Assembly: GCA_023375675.1 (NCBI GenBank)
Contig: JALQBC010000046.1
Location: 124,001 to 188,000, forward strand
Source: Cytospora piceicola
Taxonomy: Eukaryota; Ascomycota; Sordariomycetes; Diaporthales; Cytosporaceae
DNA length: 64,000 nt
Direction of reading: 5' to 3'
The position numbers were made by a program, and so were the translations under genes. The notes beneath the pieces were generated by a model, which was not told the DNA's origin, searched no databases, and saw nothing but the letters and a program-made list of their open reading frames with translations. This document shows, one piece after another, positions 54,063 through 64,000 of this stretch. Position 1 is the first letter of the stretch, and every line of letters begins with the position of its first letter.

Positions 54063-56880
54063 TCACTCAATAATCTCGATAAATTTCGAATCCCGGTTCG
54101 AGTGCTCCGACGCAGCCGGCGGCGAGAGCCCACCAGCCTTGTTCGCGCCGTCCATGTTCCTCATGGCCTCCCACGCCGCGGGGCCGGCGTCGTCCCCGCC
54201 GTACTCGCTGCTCGCGCTGCTCACCGCCGCGTCCCCGCCGGGCGACCGCCCGCCGCTCAGCGGCGGCGGGGTCTGCAGCCGCGACCGCGCCTGCGCCCCG
54301 GAGCTGCTCTCCCCGGGCTCGTCGTGCGCCGCCGCCGGGCCCGCCGCCGCCGCCCCCGCCGCCGTGCTCCCCGTGTTGGCGAGGGCGACCTCCGTCATGC
54401 TCGCGTTGCGGGGCTCGCCCAGGCTCGTCAGGCTGCCCGTGCCGTCGGGGTGCAGGCCCGTCAGCCTGTGGCCGCCGACGAAACCGCCGGCCGGCTTTTC
54501 GGTCTTCTCGCCGCCGCCGCCGCTGTTGCCGCTCTTGTTGCTGAAGGGGATGGAGTTCGCCCGGGGCTTGTGCAGGCGGAGCTTGAGCCAGTTCTTCACC
54601 TTGGAGCTGCCGGGGGAGTCGGGGGTGGTGGTGGTTGACGATGGGGAGCGCGGCGAGGAGTCGTTGTTGGCGTTGTTGGCGGCGGGCGTGGTGTCCTTGG
54701 TCTGGATCTTGTGGGTGAAAGGAAGGAGGCGGGAGCGGCGTTTTTCGGCGGTCTCGTCCCCTTCAAAAGCCGTGTCGTTGGCGATTTGCTCTTCCTTGGC
54801 TAGCCGTTTCTCTTCCGCCCTGGCCGCTTTCTCTTCCTCCTTCCGGGCTTTGGCCTCTTGCTTGAGTTCCTCCTTTCTGGATTTCTCCTCTTCTGTGTTC
54901 CCGTCGCTGTGGTCAGCCTGGATCACCTCACAGTGTTTTTGGTAATGGAGATAAGTACTCACCCTTGAATCTGCGCTGATCCTCCTTGTTGTGCGCATTC
55001 CTTTCTTTGTCCGCCTCCGCTTGAAGCCGCTTCCTTTCCTGCTCCTCCTTCTGTGCCTCTATCCTCTGCCTCTCCGCCTCCGTCCGTTCGTTGATGTCGT
55101 CTAGGATGGGCTGCACCTCCCTAGCGGCGACCGCATCCACATCCGCTTGGTCCATGTACGCCCCGCCGCCCAAGTTCACCTTCCCACTTACACTGGGCCC
55201 CCTGCGAGCCTCGCTCCTGGACTGCGCGGCTGTGTGAGCCTTGCTCTCCCAGTCATTCAGCTTCGCAGGCGCCACCCGCCCCGTCTCGCGGAACATCTTC
55301 TCATCTATGCCCTCTAGGGTGGCCTTCACATTCCTCTGCGCAGCTGCAAGCAGGGCTTCGCGATCTCGCGAGCGTTTCACCTCGTCGACTTCCGAGAGGC
55401 GGTTGGAGAAGATAGACATTTGTTTCTGGATGTTGCGGGAGCGCTTCTGGTCGTCATTGTATGGCGAAGACATGACCTCCCCGTCGCTGGAGGAGCGCCG
55501 GCGCAGTTGACCGAGCCTTGTGAGCTTCCTCCCTGGCGCAGAGGGGGTTGGTGTTGCATAGTAGTCCTGGTAGTCGCGATGCTTCTGGTGGTCATCGTGG
55601 AGGCGGGCCAGCCTCTCCTGCGCAAGTTTGTACGCCTGTTCTTGCAGGTTCCCGAACTGCATTGGCCGGACCTCATCGCTATCCGAGCTGTCTGCGCGTG
55701 ACGACCTCCCGTGTGCCTCTGTTTTCTTTGCAGCGTCATATATAGTCCGCTGCTGGCCATACATCTTCTTCGCCATAGCCATGGCGCTAGCATGCAGTAC
55801 GGCCTCTCGATCCTTCTCGTCAACGTCCGGCTTCACAGGTGGATTGGACGTGTACATTTGCTTGTTCATTTTCGTGATTGGCGATGCACCCGCGTTACCA
55901 ACCTTCGAGCTGGGCCGGTGTGCCACAGTTGCTGCATTGAGAGCGTTGGCGGCCGCGTTAGAAGAGTCGGGATACGACAAAGGGCTAGATATCGCTCTCT
56001 GCCGGCCACCGCCAGCCATGGCGCCCTTTGCCGCGCGCAGACTCTTTTGTCTATCCAAATTCGACATGGAAGGTGGCTCTGTCGTCGCATTGAGGCCACC
56101 GCTATTAGCAAATGCCTGGTTTGCTGCCGAGTTCCCCCACGCGCTGGAGGCTCTCGAAGGTGGCCTTTCCGGACCACTTGGACCGCTAGCTGCGAGCGTG
56201 GCGGCGGTCCTGGACCCCGCCTTGGGCTCTGGCGGCTGCAGTGCTCCAGGCATCTCTATGTCGGTTGCTAGGTTGGCAGCCTTGTGGGCCGAGGGGCTGT
56301 TCTCTGGGGTCCAAAGAGCAAAGGGTTTCTGATTAGCCCAGCCTAGAGAGGCTGCTGCACCGGCTGCTGCATCGCCTTTCTTAAAGCCAAGAGAGGGATA
56401 GGAGGGCAGATCCTCTGCATTTGCATACTTCAAGCGCCCAGAATGCACTACGCAAATTTATTAGCTCAGCGTTGTCGACCAAGGATGCAAAAGGATATGT
56501 GATGTGTAAAAAGAGCCGAAAGTAGTGTAGAAAATGCTATGGCTGTAGCGATGACGTAGAGAGATGCATGTATCAAATATTATGTAAATACTGCATGTGA
56601 GCGAGGTCAAGCAGTCTCACTTTGTAATATAAGTCGCATGCACAACGATCTAGGGCAATAATATGCAGGCAGAGGCAAGGGGCCAAGTAACTTGGTGATC
56701 CGTTTCCGTATCGCAAAGGAAGAGGAGCCATCCGGGGATGACCGGACAGCCCGGGATGACAGGAGCGGAGCTGGCAGTTTGCATACCTGGAGATGTGAGT
56801 GGACCAGACTTTGATTGATCATTATTGGGAGCATGAGACGCATTTGTGGCCGTCTGCGTTGCTGAAGTGACATATGCCAT
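54063..56880 (-). CDS. EIS1: Eisosome protein 1 (Eis1) homologue
   Basis: Exons 56880-56787, 56447-54963 and 54892-54063 give 802 aa. Intron 1 is long (338 nt). Intron 2 (69 nt) ends at ACACAG; this acceptor was chosen because nearer AG choices break the frame. The N-terminal region has the Eis1-type stretch KYANAEDLPSYPSLGF and ASLGWANQKPFALW. The middle carries MAKKMYGQQRTIYDAAKKTE and AYKLAQERLARLHDDHQKHR. A charged coiled coil extends across exon 2 into exon 3 (RTEAERQRIEAQKEEQERKR, EEKAARAEEKRLAKEE). The C-terminal ~250 residues are Ser/Gly/Ala-rich and likely disordered, ending NRDSKFIEIIE. In yeast Eis1 is a peripheral component of eisosomes at the plasma membrane. No membrane helix is predicted here either. 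Confidence 0.83.
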
Positions 56881-58688
56881 CTTCTTGATGTTGGCCCCGG
56901 GGGGGAGACTTCAGAATCGGGCAGGTGAAAATTGTAGAAGAGCGAAACGTAACTGACACAACGTCACGTTGGATGGACTTGTATCACGGTATTTGGCCGT
57001 GGCGGGTTTCAAGAAAATAGATGTTCAGATAATTTGTGTGATGTGATGTGTTTTGTTTGAATGTCTTTAAGGAACAACTTATAAGATAGTTATCATCGAT
57101 TGAAGAACATTGGAATACAACATAAATGGTGGCAACAGCTCGTTGGTGGCATTTGTGAGGATGACAGGGAGGGCAGGGAGGATAAAGGAAAATGAAACGA
57201 TCAAAATGACGAGGGGAGTACCAAGGTAACGAAGACATACTCAACCGTCCTGACGTTCTGAATCTAGTGTGAAGTACTACCGCGAGTCTAAAGCCAAACG
57301 AGAAGCACACTTGGCTGCACTGCCGTCAGTGACAGCCGCCCGAACTGCCCGAACTGGGAGGCGGTAATCGCTAGAGAACAGGGAACTTGTTACTGATGCC
57401 GACCAGACATTACACAGTAGCAGTGATTGCCTGGGTAGTGGTGAAAAAAAAAAAATACACATTCCAAATGGTCTTTTCACCAGACTGACGAGTCACGATG
57501 CGCATAACTCGGCGGCAGCGTACCTTGTGGCGATCATTAGGAACAATGAATAATTCCCAGATCTGAGACCCTCCAAGAGCCGGGTGATGTCATGATTGAC
57601 GATGCCGGCGACAGCTTTCCATCCACTAGTCCACACATGACCTAGACCGGCCTAGAAATGACAGGGATGCCATGAACTGTCAGAACTACATGGTACATAG
57701 TACATACATACAATACATACCTAGCATAAGAGTCAGGCAAGCTGTCAGGGAGGCTTTACTATCACACTATCACAACAGTAATGTGTACATAGTATACCGC
57801 AGCTGCCCCACGTGCTGCCGTAAATATCGTTTGTCAAAAGGCTGATGACAAGTTGAATATCGTGGCATGGGAGACATCGCTGATCCATCAATCAATGCCG
57901 CCTGAAGGAAGATTAATGACCGGCTTTCCACTTCAGTCAGGAGATAGCTACTTAGCACGTACTGGGTACATTGTCACTGAGTTCGCAGTAACCGTTTTAT
58001 TGTCGAGTATAAGTAGAATTGACAGGAAGAATACTTCCATATCTCATATCTGCCTGCATCACAAGATCAAATTCACCTATCAGCTCATAGTACTTATACT
58101 TCAACTACCTTGTTCTACTCTACCACTTGGCCGGCGGGCCCGATGTTTCGGCTTCCTCGACCGGAGACCCACACAACATTCGGGCCCGGCCGGCCCACGG
58201 ACCTTGTGGCATCCGTGCCCATTCTCCGTCTCCGCATGTCGGTGCGTACTACTTACTACGTAGGTGGCAGTCAAAGGACTACACACGGGCTCAGTCACAA
58301 GGAGTGAAGAAGTGAGTCCTCGTTTTCCAAGATTCGATATTAGCAGTGGATGGACGAAAACAAACCCGCGTGCTTCGGTGCGGTTTCTTCCCTATTGGCT
58401 TGGCTAAAGGGCATGACAAGCCTGGGAACACGATGGTGGGCCACGAATTAAGCATTGAGGGTTTGCTGTGGCAGGGATCAAAAGGCTTCATCACTCCAGA
58501 TTGATCACTCAATGACCCGCCCTACTCACCCATTGCGTCCACGGTGTCTCATATATCAACCCAGTCTCTTGCTTCCTGAACTTCAACTCATCTAATCTGG
58601 CTCGGCTCAACTTGGTATAACCCACAGTAAATACCGTACTATCGCCATCACCAAACCACAAAACAACACACCAAAAAAACACCAAACA
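56881..58688. other. Intergenic region, divergent promoters of EIS1 and the phosphatase gene
   Basis: No supportable gene. It has an A-run near 57446-57456 and a CATA-type microsatellite near 57695-57720. The last ~100 bases are A/C-rich and form a likely leader for the phosphatase gene. Confidence 0.5.
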
Positions 58689-59712
58689 ATGGCAACCCCA
58701 GCCTCAATACCCGCCGCAACAGACGGCGCGCCCGCCCTCCACGACGGCGGCTTCCAGGCCCTCCCCAACTTCCGCGACGTGGCCGTCACGGTCAACGCCC
58801 ACACCGGCCGCAAGCTCCTCCGCCCGGGCCTGCTCTTCCGCTCCGCCCGCCCCGACGAGGCCACGCTGCCGGACCGGGACCGCCTGCGGGACCACTACAG
58901 CATCCGGACCGTCGTGGACCTGCGCTCCAAGACCGAGCACGCGCAGGCCGCCCGGAGGCGCGCCGCCGACAGCAGGGTCCCGGCCCTGCTGCGGAGCAAC
59001 GAGGCGCTCGCCCAGCCGGTGCGGATCCCGGGCCTCGAGTACCGCGAGGTCCAGATCACCGGGAAGGGCTTCGAGAAGTACATGCTGAGCCAGCTCGGGT
59101 GGTGGAGTTTCATGTAAGCTTCTTTCGGTTCTCACTCACCTGTGCCAGTTTCTTGATCAAAGGCGGTACACACTTTCACCGACCGGATGACTAACGATCC
59201 GCCCCCCCCCTCCCCACAGAAAACTCATCGCATTCTACATCGTCGGCCTCCGCATGAGGGCCGTCGCCATCCTAGGCCGGGAGGTCATGCAGCCGCGCGG
59301 GCTGACGGGCCTGGGGTGCGACACGCTGGACGCGTCGGGCGGCGAGGTGGCGGCGGGGCTGCGGGCCATCCTGGCGCCGGGCGGCCTGCCCCTGCTGGTC
59401 CACTGCACGCAGGGCAAGGACCGCACGGGCATCATGGTCGCGCTCGTCCTGCTCGCCTGCGGCGTGCCCGCCGCCGCCGTCCAGCACGACTACCACCTGA
59501 CGGACGAGAAGCTGCGGTCCGAGACGGGCGCCCGGCTCCGGGAGATCAGGGAGATGGGGCTGGGCGACGACTGGGCCCGGACGGCGCCCGGCTTCGTCGA
59601 GGGCGTCGTGCGGCACCTCGAGGACAGGTACGGCGGCCTGGACGCGTACCTGGACGGGATTGGGTTCGGGGCCGAGGAGAGGGCGAGTTTGCGGCAAAAG
59701 CTGGCGTACTAG
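58689..59712 (+). CDS. Protein tyrosine phosphatase-like protein (Y_phosphatase3 / Siw14-type)
   Basis: Exon 1 is 58689-59113, intron 59114-59219 and exon 2 59220-59712, giving 305 aa. The N-terminal LPNFRDVAV motif and RPGLLFRSARPDEATLPDRD are typical of this family. IRTVVDLRSKTEHAQA precedes the intron. The signature loop PLLVHCTQGKDRTGIMVAL (CX5R: Cys, Arg) carries the nucleophile at about residue 203, followed by HDYHLTDEKLR. Related proteins dephosphorylate phosphotyrosine, phosphoinositides or inositol pyrophosphates, so the substrate is open. The GC content of the coding region is very high. The acceptor of the intron follows a C-rich tract (about nine C) rather than a T-rich one. Confidence 0.87.
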
Positions 59713-60337
59713 ACGGGCGTTGGGCAAACATCCGCCTGCCTGGCTTTCTGCTTCTGTTGTCGGTTGCCTGCATAGCCTGGCACAGTCCTTATACATAGCA
59801 AGGCGTATGGGAGCGTTTGGGCAAGAGGTGTCAACTTGGGAGCAGCAGAAGGAACTCGTCACGAATCCCTGCTCTCCACCCCGAATTATTCTATAAAACA
59901 CATGTACTCTTCTTGCACACATAAGCCCGGTCTCGATCTGTGGACGTGAAAACGGGAAACGATGGGCTCAGCCCATTACAAGTTTCACCTTCCCGCTGCT
60001 ATATCGTAGTCTTTCAAAGCTGTTCTGTCATATCAACATGGAGTCCTCGCCTTTGACATGCCTTACTCATTGCACATCGCACGAGGGGGAACTCGCTCTT
60101 CTCGAACACAACCGGTCGTATCCCACAGTCAGGAGTGCCAGTCTCCGTGATTCTGCCCGCAAGATATCACCCAACAGCCATGCTGGGATACCCACCCACA
60201 CCCCGCCCTCCCGGGCAGCGACCTCGCATGGCCGCCCTGACATATTAGACACATCCACGATGCTTTTCTTTACAGGAGTGAGACAAGTCTGCCGGGTGGG
60301 ACGAGTCACTATTTCCATACCAAGAATCCTGTTCTCG
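59713..60337. other. Intergenic region, nothing recognised
   Basis: Follows the phosphatase gene. The plus-strand frame 60038-60358 has no family features and partly overlaps the small minus-strand gene. Confidence 0.45.
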
Positions 60338-60568
60338 CTAGGCACAGGCCATCCCTGATTCCCTAGGCTTCTCGTTGTTTTGTAGTGTCCCATAGTCACG
60401 ATCAGGGAACCATTCCCAACAGTCTTCGCAAGGCCCTTCAATGTCGATATTCTGCCAGACTTTCCTCCTCGAGCAAGGTGTCTGGATCAGGCTGGCAGGT
60501 TGACAAAACTTGGCAAAGATGAAGGTCTGGTGTTGGCATTGGAAGGTGTGTGCGTAGTACTGACACAT
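60338..60568 (-). CDS. Small cysteine-rich conserved fungal protein
   Basis: A 76-aa frame starting MCQYYAHTFQCQHQTFIFAK. Six Cys and two His are arranged as C-x8-C-x-H ... FCQPASLIQTPC ... GPCEDCWEWFPD. I recall short ascomycete proteins with the same order of features (a CxxTYxCxH-like start, an FC...A..IQ.PC middle, an R-x-IW segment and a CExC end). Here RRKVWQNIDIEG fits the middle part. The pattern suggests a zinc-binding mini-domain, but no function is known to me. An in-frame ATG at 60601 would add eleven residues (MICCIFGCQYT); the later ATG matches the remembered family start. A signal peptide is not evident. It is the only supportable gene between the phosphatase and the repeat block. 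Confidence 0.55.
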   Translation of the reverse strand: MCQYYAHTFQCQHQTFIFAKFCQPASLIQTPCSRRKVWQNIDIEGPCEDCWEWFPDRDYGTLQNNEKPRESGMACA

Positions 60569-61960
60569 GGTGTATTGACAGCCGAAAATGCAACAAATCA
60601 AGTAAGACCTGAGGCAGAATATAATAAATGGTCATGTAAGTAAAGTCGAGCAAACCGATGTTGGTGACTGTAATGATTGTGTAGATCGGCGTATAAACAG
60701 ACAAATGAATGTGACGCTTGCTGAGCAAGCCGGCTGCTGAAAGACCGTATAGATTGCCGTACTCACGTCAGATACTGCGTGAAAGATAGAGATACTGTGT
60801 CTGGACAACATCAAGCGGGGCGGAGGAACGTGAATGTCCCAGGCCTTTTATGCCCGTCGTATGCCATAATGTCAAACCCGACAGCAATCATAACCTCATC
60901 TCCTCACGACCTTTTTCTTTTGGGGGGGGGGGGGGTTGGGCGCAACATCTACATGCACTCGTCCAGGAGTCCGAGTTTCCCACTTTCAACGTCGGCCATT
61001 CAGGTATTGAGATTTTCATGTACGTAGCCTCCAGCGAGGACCTGTGATGCCACAGCTGACCGGGTTTATGGGTTCAATGCGTACAGCCGATGGAAAACCA
61101 GCCAGTTACAGAAACTGCGTGCTGTTCAAGACACGGGGGACGGTCTGCCACGAACTGTAATAGTGCCGGTAGAGCTGGAAGACCCAAATTGGCGGGTCTC
61201 ACAGTCAACAGCGCCCAAATAAGATCCTGGGTGCCCGGGCTCTCACACCATAGCGATGGTGACTAGAGGGCAGATCATGATCGCGAGCTACCATGCACTA
61301 CAGTAGCTGAAGGGGTAATTCCGTAGTAGCTACGATTGGTAGCTTGAAGATTGAGGTCGTATCCAAGCCGACGAGGTGCATAACCTCATTTCGATGCCTA
61401 ACCTTCGATAGGGCTGACAATATTGTGGTGTAACCGCACGGCGGACAGAGTGCGAAGGCCACAAGCACGACGATAGGTCGCCCGGGGGCTTTTGTGACGC
61501 GAATTCGGGACTGTCGTCAGAATAAGAGACCGTTTCCCAGACTGTTCGCTGCTCGATGCCTCGTGGCCCAGCCCCCACGGAAGGAGTGCAACGTCTGATA
61601 GATTCTTTCACCGCCAGTTTGCTCACCAGTTTGCGATGTACAGTTCCGCCAGTTTGCGCAGCACATAGGGTGAGGATGGTATTGACATCATCATCCAGAG
61701 GCAGCCGGTGGAATAGATTGGCAGGAGTGGAAGGCTAAGCACATTGAAAGGGGGAAATGGGAGGGATGGCCGCATACTCGAGACCGGGTGGTGGCGACAC
61801 AGCTTTGCATTATGCACTGGGCGATAATGGCCTATAGATCTGCAAGATTCTCCCTCAGCCCTGTCGTACCTACCTACCTGCCTAGGTACTTACCCAGGTG
61901 GGCTTTGCTGAGGTGTATGTTTGCTGCCTCGATAACGAGAGGCGGTAATTTCCGATTTTG
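60569..61960. other. Intergenic region leading into the AT-rich repeat block
   Basis: No supportable gene. It includes a 14-15 base G-run at about 60921-60935 and a palindrome-family motif at about 61867-61900 (ACCTACCTACCTGCCTAGGT). From about 61960 the composition shifts abruptly to AT-rich repeats. Confidence 0.5.
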
Positions 61961-62099
61961 GCAGGTTTCGGCTCCCGAAACAGTGTTTCGGGAGTGTATT
62001 TTCGAGTTTAACACCTGTTTTTAAAGTATATCTCGAGTCTAAGGCCTGTTTCTAAAGTATATTTTCGAGTATAATATATATATCGTAAGTTTTACTTCG

Positions 62100-62345
62100 A
62101 CCTTCAAGTTTAGCCTTCGAGTTTAATCGTAGCTATCTCTCTGTCTTTATATCGCCCTCGACCCTCGACCTTCGAATCTAATCGTAGCTACTACTTTATC
62201 TCTATATCGCCTTCGAATCTAATCGTAGCTATCTCTGTCGCTCTCGACCCTCGACTTTCGAATTTAATCGTAGCTATTTCTATCGCCCTCGACTGTCGCC
62301 TTCGAATCTAATTATAGCTATCTATCTTTATATCGCCCTCGAGCC
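62100..62345. repeat. Tandem array of ~40-55-bp units
   Basis: The core CGAATCTAATCGTAGCTA (with CGAGTTTAATCG and CGAATTTAATCG variants) begins near 62118, 62173, 62213, 62259 and 62303. The units are separated by variable TATCGCC/CTCGACC-rich spacers. Copies differ mostly by C/T changes. Confidence 0.7.
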
Positions 62346-62404
62346 TTAACTAATAGTTTTCTGTTTATCTAACTATAGCCGTATAAGTAATATTTCTAAT
62401 ACAT

Positions 62405-63190
62405 CTTACAGTCGGTCCGCCTTAAAAGATCTACGTACGATGCCTTTTATAGTCGGTTCGCTACGAAACATATAACGTATAGCTATAATACCTTTAATAG
62501 TCGGTCCGCCCCGGAAGATTTATAATAGCTACGATACCTTTTATAGTCGGTCTGCTACGGAACATATAACGTATAGCTACGATACCTTTTACAGTCGGTC
62601 CGCCGTAGATACTTACAGTCGGTCCGCTACGGAATATATAACGTATAGCTATAATACCTTTTACAGTCGGTTTACTACAGAACTAACTACTTAAGTAATA
62701 GCTACAATACCTTTTATAGTCGGTTTGTTACAGAGTATATAACGTATAGCTATAATACCTTTTACAATCGGTCCGCTACAGAATATATAACTACTTAAGT
62801 AGTAACTGCTTAAGTAATAGCTACGATATTTTTACAGTCGGTCCGCTACGGTCGGCTTAAGCTATACTAAGTAAGAAAGGCGATATTAAGCTACGATATA
62901 TTTTATAGTCGGTCCGCTACGGAAAATCTATAATAGCTACGATACTTTTACAGTTAGTCCGCCCCGGAAAATCTATATATAATACCTTTTATAATCGGTC
63001 CGCTCCGGAAGATTTACGATAACTACGATACCTCTTATAATCGGTCTGCTATAATTAGCTTAAGCTATACCGAGTAAAAAAGGCTATACGGAAGGAGTAT
63101 ATTATATACTCGGTCCGCTACAGAATACGGAATACGTAATATATAGCTATAATACCTTTTACAGTCGGTTCGGGCTATACCGAGTAAGAA
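62405..63190. repeat. Degenerate ~48-bp tandem array with AGTCGGTCCGCTACGGAA core
   Basis: GTCGGT-type cores start near 62411, 62452, 62500, 62546, 62594, 62618, 62666, 62719, 62768 (as ATCGGT), 62838 and 62909, and degenerate copies follow to about 63155. The usual spacing is 46-49 bp. The spacer reads TATAACGTATAGCTATAATA with CCTTTTA before the next core. Within the core, TCCG-CTA-CGGA forms a small inverted repeat. Confidence 0.75.
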
Positions 63191-63277
63191 AGGCGATACT
63201 AGGCTATAATGCCTTATAAACAGTCTAGCCGTACGTAACGTATAACTACCTATAGCACCGTTCCTTAAGACTAATTT

Positions 63278-63415
63278 AGCTATAATAGCTATAATAGCTA
63301 TAATAGCTGTAATGGCTGTAATGGCTGTAATAGCTGTGATAGCTATAATAGCTATAATAGCTATAATGGCTGTAATAGCTATAATGGCTGTAATAGCTAT
63401 AATAGCTGTAAAATA
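63278..63415. repeat. Minisatellite of 9-bp TATAATAGC units
   Basis: About fifteen head-to-tail copies of AGCTATAAT, with TGTAATGGC and TGTGATAGC variants interspersed. The variants cluster in the middle of the array, which suggests local copy spread. Confidence 0.75.
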
Positions 63416-63507
63416 TAGTAGTAATTATACAGATATAGCCGGTTAATAAGCTCGCTACTTAATTTTAACGACCGGTTTACTAGCCGGTTATATTAATTCG
63501 AATATTC

Positions 63508-63559
63508 TACCTTAACTTTAACTTTAACCTTAACCTTAACCTTAACCTTAACCTTAACT
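63508..63559. repeat. Telomere-like (CCTTAA)n hexamer array
   Basis: About eight units of CTTTAA/CCTTAA in register, one base different from the fungal telomere unit CCCTAA. The TTTAA-type variants are at the left end. Confidence 0.65.
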
Positions 63560-64000
63560 ACGATACTTTATATACCCGGGAACACGATAAAAAAAGCTAT
63601 AAATAATACTAGAAATAGCTGTTAACTAGTAGGCAGATATTAAAATACGATATAAGCGACGTAAAAAAATTATCGTTTAAAGGTTAGTTATTAAAGGCCT
63701 CCCGGCTTAAAAAAGATAAAAGAGAAGGTTATTCGATTAAATATTAAAGTAATAAAATAGTCTAAATAGATAAAATAGTTATAATCGTTCGTATCCTAAC
63801 GCTTAAATACATATAAGTTCAATCTATAAAAATCCTTACCCTCTTACCTAATTTAATCTAATCTAACCTAAATCACACTCGTTAACTAGTCTCTATTTCT
63901 GTCTCGGTTTCGATTCCCTCCTTATATTACCTTATACCTTTAAAACTAGTGTTTACCTTTAAAACTATCGTTATTATCGTCGATATAGTTAGCCTTAAAA

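Larger units (their letters stand above)
61960..64000. repeat. AT-rich, RIP-like repeat block
   Basis: An abrupt change to DNA dominated by TA steps, with little CA or TG but with CG kept. No open reading frame above ~60 codons survives here. It contains four different tandem arrays, listed separately. Such base use is the hallmark of repeat-induced point mutation in filamentous ascomycetes (C to T, mainly at CpA). The block runs off the right edge, so its full size is unknown. Whether it is subtelomeric, centromeric or a dead transposon cluster cannot be decided from the window. Confidence 0.75.

Noticed and set aside
54085..54105. GGTTCGAG string resembling a tRNA B box
   Set aside because: It lies inside the EIS1 coding sequence and has no tRNA-like flanks.
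61960..64000. CRISPR-like array
   Set aside because: The regular spacing is head-to-tail tandem satellite with decayed, related spacers. The genome is fungal and no cas-like genes are present.

Overview
The window is nuclear DNA from a filamentous ascomycete (Pezizomycotina), most likely a Sordariomycete. Genes are GC-rich and carry few, short introns (mostly 49-110 nt) with GTAAGT/GTATGT-type donors and CTGAC/CTAAC-type branch sites. The recognisable proteins (Med5, Kin28, recyclin-1, a SCAP homologue, Eis1, Sfk1, Dur3, TRAP-alpha/Irc22) are fungal. The last 2 kb is an AT-rich tandem-repeat block that looks affected by repeat-induced point mutation (RIP). Class and genus are inferred; no rRNA or marker gene is present.

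Layout. 0-10.5 kb: TRAP-alpha (-), a CocE/S15-type hydrolase (-), a small unknown gene (-), a membrane-tailed aldehyde-dehydrogenase-like pseudoenzyme (+), a LigB/DODA extradiol dioxygenase (+) and a short-chain dehydrogenase (+). 10.5-16 kb holds no supportable gene. 16-30.5 kb: a conserved fungal protein of unknown function (+), Mediator subunit 5 (+), a cysteine-rich single-pass surface protein (+), an NAD(P)-binding epimerase-like protein with two very small exons (+), a DUF4202 protein (-), an AT-rich gap, and a Myb/SANT-like protein (+). 31.6-35.1 kb: the SCAP homologue (-). 38-40.3 kb: two broken genes on the minus strand, a Zn2Cys6 regulator and an MFS transporter, followed by an intact JmjC/JMJD7-like gene (+). 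43-59.7 kb: recyclin-1 (+), Kin28 (-), Dur3 urea transporter (+), Sfk1-like membrane protein (+), Eis1 (-) and a Siw14/Y_phosphatase3-type phosphatase (+). 60.3 kb: a small cysteine-rich gene (-). 62-64 kb: repeats.

The genes do not form one pathway. Most are housekeeping functions in transcription (Med5, Kin28), the secretory and membrane system (TRAP-alpha, recyclin-1, Sfk1, Eis1, SCAP) and nutrient uptake (Dur3). The only sign of a former cluster is the decayed regulator/transporter pair at 38-40.3 kb. I did not find a convincing new multi-gene system. The items most worth a second look are the catalytically dead, tail-anchored ALDH-like protein, a family of short palindromes scattered through the intergenic DNA (one a perfect 34-bp palindrome), the decayed cluster, and the ~48-bp tandem array in the AT-rich block.

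Splice sites were placed by eye from consensus signals and reading-frame continuity. No transcript evidence was available.
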